Assembly (NCBI GenBank): GCA_017939945.1 | Contig: JAGAZS010000026.1 | Span: forward strand, 1-9,751 | Source of the DNA: Schwartzia sp. (in: firmicutes) | GTDB lineage: Bacteria > Bacillota > Negativicutes > Selenomonadales > Selenomonadaceae | Length of the DNA: 9,751 bases | Direction: 5' to 3' | Part shown: one piece after another, positions 6,492 to 9,751 of the stretch | Layout of the letters: every line of letters starts with the position of its first letter | Numbering within the stretch: the first letter of the stretch is position 1 | Position numbers and translations under genes: made by a program | Notes under the pieces: generated by a model | The model's database searches: none | What the model saw: the letters and a program-made list of their open reading frames with translations, nothing else | What the model was told of the DNA's origin: nothing

Positions 6492-6510
6492 GAAATCCCC
6501 CTCCGCTTTT

Positions 6511-6519
6511 ACTATACCA
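6511..6519 (-). promoter_or_regulatory. Extended -10 promoter of the response regulator gene
   Basis: On the minus strand TGGTATAGT matches the extended -10 pattern with one mismatch. The position 17 bases upstream (6534-6539) holds no good -35, which fits activation from the direct repeats beginning five bases further upstream. The region 6511-6578 aligns with 4443-4511 before the kinase gene at roughly three of four bases. Confidence 0.55.
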
Positions 6520-6544
6520 TAAAACGGAGCAAAATTTCGCCGCA

Positions 6545-6574
6545 CGGCGCGAACGGCGGATTTTTCGGCGCGAA
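6545..6574 (-). promoter_or_regulatory. Perfect 9-bp direct repeats upstream of the regulator promoter, likely LytTR site
   Basis: On the minus strand TTCGCGCCG occurs at 6574-6566 and again at 6553-6545, separated by 12 bases. Extended by four bases the units are GCATTTCGCGCCG and GCCGTTCGCGCCG, 11 of 13 identical. The 21-bp period places both on the same DNA face, as in known LytTR operators. The proximal unit contains GCCGTTCGC, which fits much of the general LytTR consensus. Confidence 0.55.
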
Positions 6575-6578
6575 ATGC

Positions 6579-6608
6579 AAAAAAATCGGCGGGGGATACC
6601 CGCCGATT
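6579..6608 (-). terminator. Intrinsic terminator of the ABC transporter operon
   Basis: A 10-bp perfect stem (AATCGGCGGG 6584-6593 with 6599-6608) and 5-base loop are followed on the minus strand by seven T (6585-6579). It begins 24 bases after the ATPase stop. It also shields the regulator promoter just downstream from transporter read-through. Confidence 0.9.
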
Positions 6609-6631
6609 CGTATGAGCAAATAATATATGGG

Positions 6632-7426
6632 TCAGGACAAGAGCAAACTGTCGCTGGTCATTTCGCTGCCTGCCGCCTGCTCGAACATTCTCAGCAGGTC
6701 GGGGACGGTCAGACGCTTTTTTTCCTCTCCGGCCACGTCGATCAGGATTCGTCCCTCGTACATCATGATCAGGCGGTTGCCCAGCGCCAGCGCGTCGCGC
6801 ATGTTGTGGGTGATCATCAGCGTCGTGAGCTTCCGTTCTTCGACGATGGTTTTCGTAATATGAAGGACCTGCGCAGCCGTTTTCGGATCGAGGGCCGCCG
6901 TGTGCTCGTCAAGGAGCAGGAGTTTCGGCGAGGCCATGGTCGCCATCAGCAATGTCAGTGCCTGCCGCTGACCGCCGGACAACAGGCCGACTTTCGACTC
7001 CAGACGATCCTCGAGGCCGAGCCCGAGAGACAGAAGCAGTTCGCGATATTCCTGCCGCTTTTCCTCCGACGAGCTCCATGCCAGCGTCGGTCTGCGTCCG
7101 CGCCGCTCGGCGATTGCGAGGTTTTCCTCGATCATCATGCCCGCCGCCGTGCCCATCATCGGGTCCTGGAATACGCGTCCTATATATCTGGCGCGCCGGT
7201 ATTCGGGCCAGCGGGTGATGTCCTCGCCGTCGATGAAGATTTTGCCTCTGTCCACGAAGAACGTGCCCGCGATGGAATTCATCAGCGTGGATTTGCCCGC
7301 GCCGTTGCCGCCGATGACCGTTACGAACTCGCCGGGGGCGAGGTGAAGCGACAGCCCCGTCAGCGCGACTTTTTCGGTAATCGTGCCGGGATTGAAGGTT
7401 TTTGCGATATTCTCGATTCGGAGCAA
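6632..7426 (-). CDS. ABC transporter ATP-binding protein
   Basis: This 264-aa ATPase would energise import through the permease encoded immediately upstream. Motifs are complete: Walker A GGNGAGKST (39-47), Q-loop Gln87 in RVFQDP, signature LSGGQ (149-153), Walker B LLLLD with catalytic Glu174, D-loop ALDP (178-181) and switch His207 in MITHN. The overall form resembles the LivF/LivG-like ATPases paired with PF04392-type binding proteins (for example TrpXYZ-like importers); the substrate cannot be told from this subunit. The start is TTG 7426, giving the typical LRIENIAKTF N-terminus. It follows the permease TGA with no gap (TGATTG), preceded by a weak GGTGG ribosome site, so translational coupling is likely. 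It is last in the operon, closed by the terminator at 6579-6608. Confidence 0.93.
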   Translation of the reverse strand: MLRIENIAKTFNPGTITEKVALTGLSLHLAPGEFVTVIGGNGAGKSTLMNSIAGTFFVDRGKIFIDGEDITRWPEYRRARYIGRVFQDPMMGTAAGMMIEENLAIAERRGRRPTLAWSSSEEKRQEYRELLLSLGLGLEDRLESKVGLLSGGQRQALTLLMATMASPKLLLLDEHTAALDPKTAAQVLHITKTIVEERKLTTLMITHNMRDALALGNRLIMMYEGRILIDVAGEEKKRLTVPDLLRMFEQAAGSEMTSDSLLLS

Positions 7427-8311
7427 TCAATCCACCGCCCTTCTGCGCCGTTCCTTGACCTTGCCCTGGAGCAGCGGCAGCGCCAGCGCGGCGGCCACGA
7501 GAATTGCCGTGAACAGCTTCAGGTCGTTGGGCGGCATGCCCATCTGCAGCACCACTGCGATCACGATGCGGTAGACGACGGAGCCGAGCACCACCGAAAT
7601 CAGGCAGCGCCAGAAGCTCGGCGTGCCGAACAGCACCTCGCCGATGATGACCGACGCCAGGCCGATGACGATCGTGCCGACGCCCATGCCCACGTCCGCG
7701 AAGCCGTTGGATTGTGCGACAAGCGCACCGGATATCGCCACGAGACCGTTGGACAGGAGCAGGCCGAGAATGACGGTTGCGTCCGTGTTGACGCCGTTGG
7801 CGCGGATCATGTTCGGGTTGAAGCCGGTCGCGCGAATCGCCGCGCCGATTTCCGTGCCGAAGAACCAATAGCAGAACGCGCCGACCAACAGCACGACCAC
7901 AAGACCGACGGCGAAAATCACCGTCTGCTTGTCGGCGGAAATCCAGCCGAATTGCGTGAACAGCGTATCAATGCCGAGAAGCGGCAGATTCGCCTTGCCC
8001 ATGACGCGAAGGTTCACCGAGTACAGCGCAATCATCGTCAGAATTCCTGAAAGCAGCGCCGGAATCTTGAATCTCGTCGTCAGGATTCCGGTGACGACGC
8101 CTGAAAGCATGCCCGCGAAACAAGCGACGAAAATCGCCGGAATCGGACTCCAGCCGTTGACGAGCAAAGCCGCCGCCACGGCAGCGCCCAAAGGAAAACT
8201 GCCCTCGACGGTCAAGTCCGCTACGTCCAGCACGCGGAAGGTCAGATAGACGCCGATGGCCAGTACCGACCAAAGCAGCCCCTGCGAGATTGTTGGAATG
8301 ATTAAGTCCAA
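7427..8311 (-). CDS. ABC transporter permease (LivH/branched-type, BPD_transp_2)
   Basis: This 294-aa integral membrane protein forms the transport channel with the ATPase encoded next. It has about eight to nine hydrophobic segments, beginning with GLLWSVLAIGVYLTFRVLDV. The segment DLTVEGSFPLGAAVAAALL is typical of this permease family, and the cytoplasmic loop GTEIGAAIRATGFNPNMIRA (about 150-171) is the likely ATPase-coupling helix. The tail is basic (KERRRRAVD). The start is TTG 8311 with AGGAG 10 bases upstream; no ATG is better placed. It is separated from the binding-protein gene by 133 bases containing a terminator-like hairpin, so permease and ATPase may be made at lower level than the binding protein. 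Context and family suggest import of an amino acid or similar small molecule; the substrate is unknown. Confidence 0.92.
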   Translation of the reverse strand: MDLIIPTISQGLLWSVLAIGVYLTFRVLDVADLTVEGSFPLGAAVAAALLVNGWSPIPAIFVACFAGMLSGVVTGILTTRFKIPALLSGILTMIALYSVNLRVMGKANLPLLGIDTLFTQFGWISADKQTVIFAVGLVVVLLVGAFCYWFFGTEIGAAIRATGFNPNMIRANGVNTDATVILGLLLSNGLVAISGALVAQSNGFADVGMGVGTIVIGLASVIIGEVLFGTPSFWRCLISVVLGSVVYRIVIAVVLQMGMPPNDLKLFTAILVAAALALPLLQGKVKERRRRAVD

Positions 8312-8345
8312 ATCGTTTCTACTCCTAACGAATTATGATGCCCAT

Positions 8346-8427
8346 AAAAAAGTGTGGAGAGTGGAGCGTGAAGAGTGAAGTTGTTACGCAGAGCCGCGCA
8401 AACTTCGCTCTTATCTCCACTCTCCAC
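8346..8427 (-). terminator. Terminator-like hairpin between binding-protein and permease genes
   Basis: GTGGAGAGTGGAG (8354-8366) pairs perfectly with 8415-8427, and AAGAGTGAAGTT (8371-8382) pairs with 8401-8412 with one mismatch. Read on the minus strand the stem is followed by six T (8351-8346). Such hairpins between binding-protein and membrane-subunit genes often stop part of the transcripts. The arms are built of GAGTGGA/GAGTGAA-like units, and a further copy (8431-8443) lies just outside, so this may be a dispersed intergenic repeat. Confidence 0.6.
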
Positions 8428-8444
8428 TCTGATTCTTCACTCTG

Positions 8445-9458
8445 TTACTGAATGATTTCCGCCGATTTCATCAGATCGTCGGGAATCTTGACGCCCAGCG
8501 TATCGGCGTTTTTCTTGTTGATGCTCGCCTTCAGGTCCTTTGCGGTCTGGATCGGCATATCGGCGGGCTTTTTCTTGCCGTCGAGGATGTCCGCGCCCAT
8601 GTCGCCGGTCTGGAGCCCCAGCTTGTATTAGTCGATGCCGTAGGTCGCGAGGCCGCCGGCCTTGACCATGTTCTCCTCACCGCAGATGACCGGTTTCTTT
8701 GCCGCATCGGTGATGGAGAGCAGCGTCGGCATCGCGCTGGCCAGCACGTTGTCCGTCGGCGCGTAAAAAGCGTCGACCTTCGTGTTCAGGCTTTGGGCCG
8801 CCTGCTGGATATCGTTGACCGTCGAGATTGTCGCGGTCTCGACCTTCAGGCCCTTCGTTTCGGCGTACGCCTTCATCGCCTTGACCTGCACTTCGGAATT
8901 GACCTCGCTGGAGCAATAGATGACGCCGATTGTCTTCGCGTTCGGGCAAAGCTTCATCAGAAGGTCGACCTGCTCCTTGATCGGGTTCATGTCGCTGGTG
9001 CCGGTCACGTTGCCGCCCGGCTTTTCGTTGGACTTCACGAGCTTCGCGCTGACATAGTCGGTAATCGCCGTGCCTACGATCGGGATGTCCTTCGTCGCGT
9101 TGGCCACGGTCTGGGCCGCCGGCGTCGCGATTGCGCAGATCAGGTTTGACTTATTGCTGATGAACCGCTGGGAAATGTTCGCGAGGTTCGACTGATCGGC
9201 CTGTGCGTTCTGGCGGTCAATTTCGATGTTCTTGCCCTCTTCGTAGCCGCGCTTTTTCAGCCCGTCCACGAAGCCCTTGTTCGCCGCGTCAAGCGCATTG
9301 TGCTCGACGAGCTGCACGATGCCGATCTTGTACATCTTCTTGCCGTCCTCGGCCTTCTTCTCGCCGCCGCCGCCACCGCAGCCCGCAATCAAACTCGCCG
9401 ACAACATCGCCGCCGTCACGCCCATGACGAGACGCTTCCACTTCTTGCCCTTCATCAT
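8445..9458 (-). pseudogene. ABC transporter substrate-binding lipoprotein, interrupted by one in-frame stop
   Basis: This gene encodes a PF04392-type binding protein for the transporter operon. ATG 9458 follows GGAGGGG by 7 bases; the frame stays open further upstream, but that part lies across the promoter. The signal peptide (GKKWKRLVMGVTAAMLSASL) ends in lipobox LIAGC with Cys27 for lipidation, then a Gly-rich linker. YKIGIVQLVEHNALDAANKG begins the first lobe; GTAITDYVSAKLV and NVTGTSDMNPIKEQVDLLMK are family-typical. Codon 277 (8628-8630) is TAA, where relatives of this family have Tyr (GIDYYKLG pattern, recalled). Beyond it the same frame continues for 60 sense codons (YKLGLQTGDMGADILDGKKK, then PADMPIQTAKDL) to a natural TAA at 8445-8447. 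The truncated product would be 276 aa without the last part of the fold. A recent nonsense mutation or a sequencing error fits equally. Confidence 0.88.
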
Positions 9459-9515
9459 AACTCTGCCCCTCCATACATTTCTTTTCTTTTGCCGCGCTCT
9501 CCGCAAGCAACTTTC

Positions 9516-9544
9516 ATTATACAAAAAAAGCAAAATAAAGTCTA
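9516..9544 (-). promoter_or_regulatory. Promoter of the ABC transporter operon
   Basis: On the minus strand a perfect TATAAT (9516-9521) lies 17 bases from TAGACT (9539-9544), which matches four of six -35 positions. The spacer is T-rich. Transcription would begin near 9509, leaving about 50 bases of leader before ATG 9458; no T-box or riboswitch could fit there. Confidence 0.75.
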
Positions 9545-9551
9545 TCAAATT

Positions 9552-9563
9552 AACAGTTCTGTT
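9552..9563. other. Small palindrome upstream of the transporter promoter
   Basis: AACAG-TT-CTGTT is a 5-bp-arm palindrome lying 7 bases beyond the -35 box. It is large enough for a repressor or activator half-site pair, but too short to exclude chance. It also lies 24 bases after the stop of the upstream gene and has no T-run, so it is a poor terminator. Confidence 0.3.
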
Positions 9564-9587
9564 GCATGAAACAAATTGTATACATAA

Positions 9588-9751
9588 TTATCCGAGCGGA
9601 ACAAGGTCCCTGTCGCGTCCTTTAAAGCGCACCGACTGCGTGTATCCGAACCGCTTCGCGTCCTCGATCGCCTCGTCGACGTACGAGCCGCAGTCTTCCG
9701 GTTCGTGGGCGTCCGACGTCGTGATGATCGGGAGAGTGTATTCTGCCGCAA
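9588..9751 (-). CDS. PHP-domain phosphatase, likely histidinol-phosphatase (3' end, partial)
   Basis: A minus-strand frame enters from the right edge and stops at TAA 9588-9590, giving the last 53 residues. The segment PIITTSDAHEPEDCGSYVDE carries the Asp-x-His motif (SDAH) that supplies metal ligands in PHP-domain phosphoesterases. The ending, FKGRDRDLVPLG, resembles the FRGRKP-xxVPL tail of HisJ/HisK-type histidinol-phosphatases, which dephosphorylate histidinol phosphate in histidine synthesis. Without the N-terminal HGH motif another PHP phosphoesterase cannot be excluded. No clear terminator separates it from the transporter promoter 44 bases downstream, so some read-through into the transporter operon is possible. 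Confidence 0.72.
   Translation of the reverse strand, partial: AAEYTLPIITTSDAHEPEDCGSYVDEAIEDAKRFGYTQSVRFKGRDRDLVPLG

Noticed and set aside
6492..6545. Upstream extension of the response regulator to position 6545
   Set aside because: The extension would be translated from within the promoter and operator region and lacks a ribosome site; GGAGGGGG precedes ATG 6491.
6575..8050. Plus-strand open frame of 491 codons, the longest in the window
   Set aside because: It spans the complement of two well-supported ABC genes; composition (His, Arg, Gln, Asp) is that of antisense GC-rich coding DNA.
9459..9510. T-box or riboswitch controlling the transporter
   Set aside because: The leader is only about 50 bases and shows no specifier loop or terminator/antiterminator pair.
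9459..9548. Upstream extension of the binding protein to position 9548
   Set aside because: It would put 30 residues before a normal lipoprotein signal peptide and overlap the TATAAT promoter.
9545..9751. Minus-strand Arg/Ser-rich frame of 68 codons at the right edge
   Set aside because: A different frame of the same strand gives a recognisable PHP phosphatase ending; the Arg/Ser-rich one is its shadow.

Overview
The window looks like chromosomal DNA of a GC-rich, Gram-negative-type Firmicute, most likely one of the Negativicutes (Selenomonas or Megasphaera relatives). This is an inference from protein style (an AgrC/LytTR-type two-component pair, a lipoprotein binding-protein transporter, Firmicutes-type uncharacterised proteins) and from strong purine-rich Shine-Dalgarno sites. 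No marker gene settles the taxon.

Left part (1-2958): the last 50 codons of an unrecognised plus-strand gene are followed by a perfect 20-bp bidirectional terminator hairpin. A minus-strand two-gene operon ends at that hairpin. It encodes 407-aa and 221-aa proteins of unknown function that share one domain, present twice in the larger protein and once in the smaller. Diverging from the operon is a membrane-anchored thioredoxin-fold protein that lacks the CxxC active site. It ends exactly where the next, convergent gene ends.

Middle part (2959-6608): a minus-strand AgrC-like GHKL histidine kinase and a minus-strand LytTR response regulator, separated by a plus-strand, AT-richer rhuM-family gene with its own ribosome site and a hairpin at its 3' end. 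The kinase and regulator genes each have their own promoter. The two promoter regions resemble each other over about 68 bp, and each carries a pair of 9-bp direct repeats spaced by 12 bp just upstream of the promoter. That is the layout expected for LytTR binding sites, so the pair is probably autoregulated and held together by shared control despite the intervening gene.

Right part (6579-9751): a minus-strand ABC importer operon (lipoprotein binding protein, permease, ATPase) closed by a strong intrinsic terminator at 6579-6608. The binding-protein gene has a single in-frame TAA at codon 277, while the remaining 60 sense codons and the natural stop are intact. A terminator-like hairpin lies between the binding-protein and permease genes. 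The window ends in the 3' end of a PHP-family phosphatase gene resembling histidinol-phosphatase.

No tRNA, rRNA, CRISPR array or insertion sequence was seen. The most useful observations are the paired LytTR-type repeats, the nonsense codon in the transporter binding protein, the threefold domain repeat in the unknown operon, and a 14-bp perfect inverted repeat inside rhuM.
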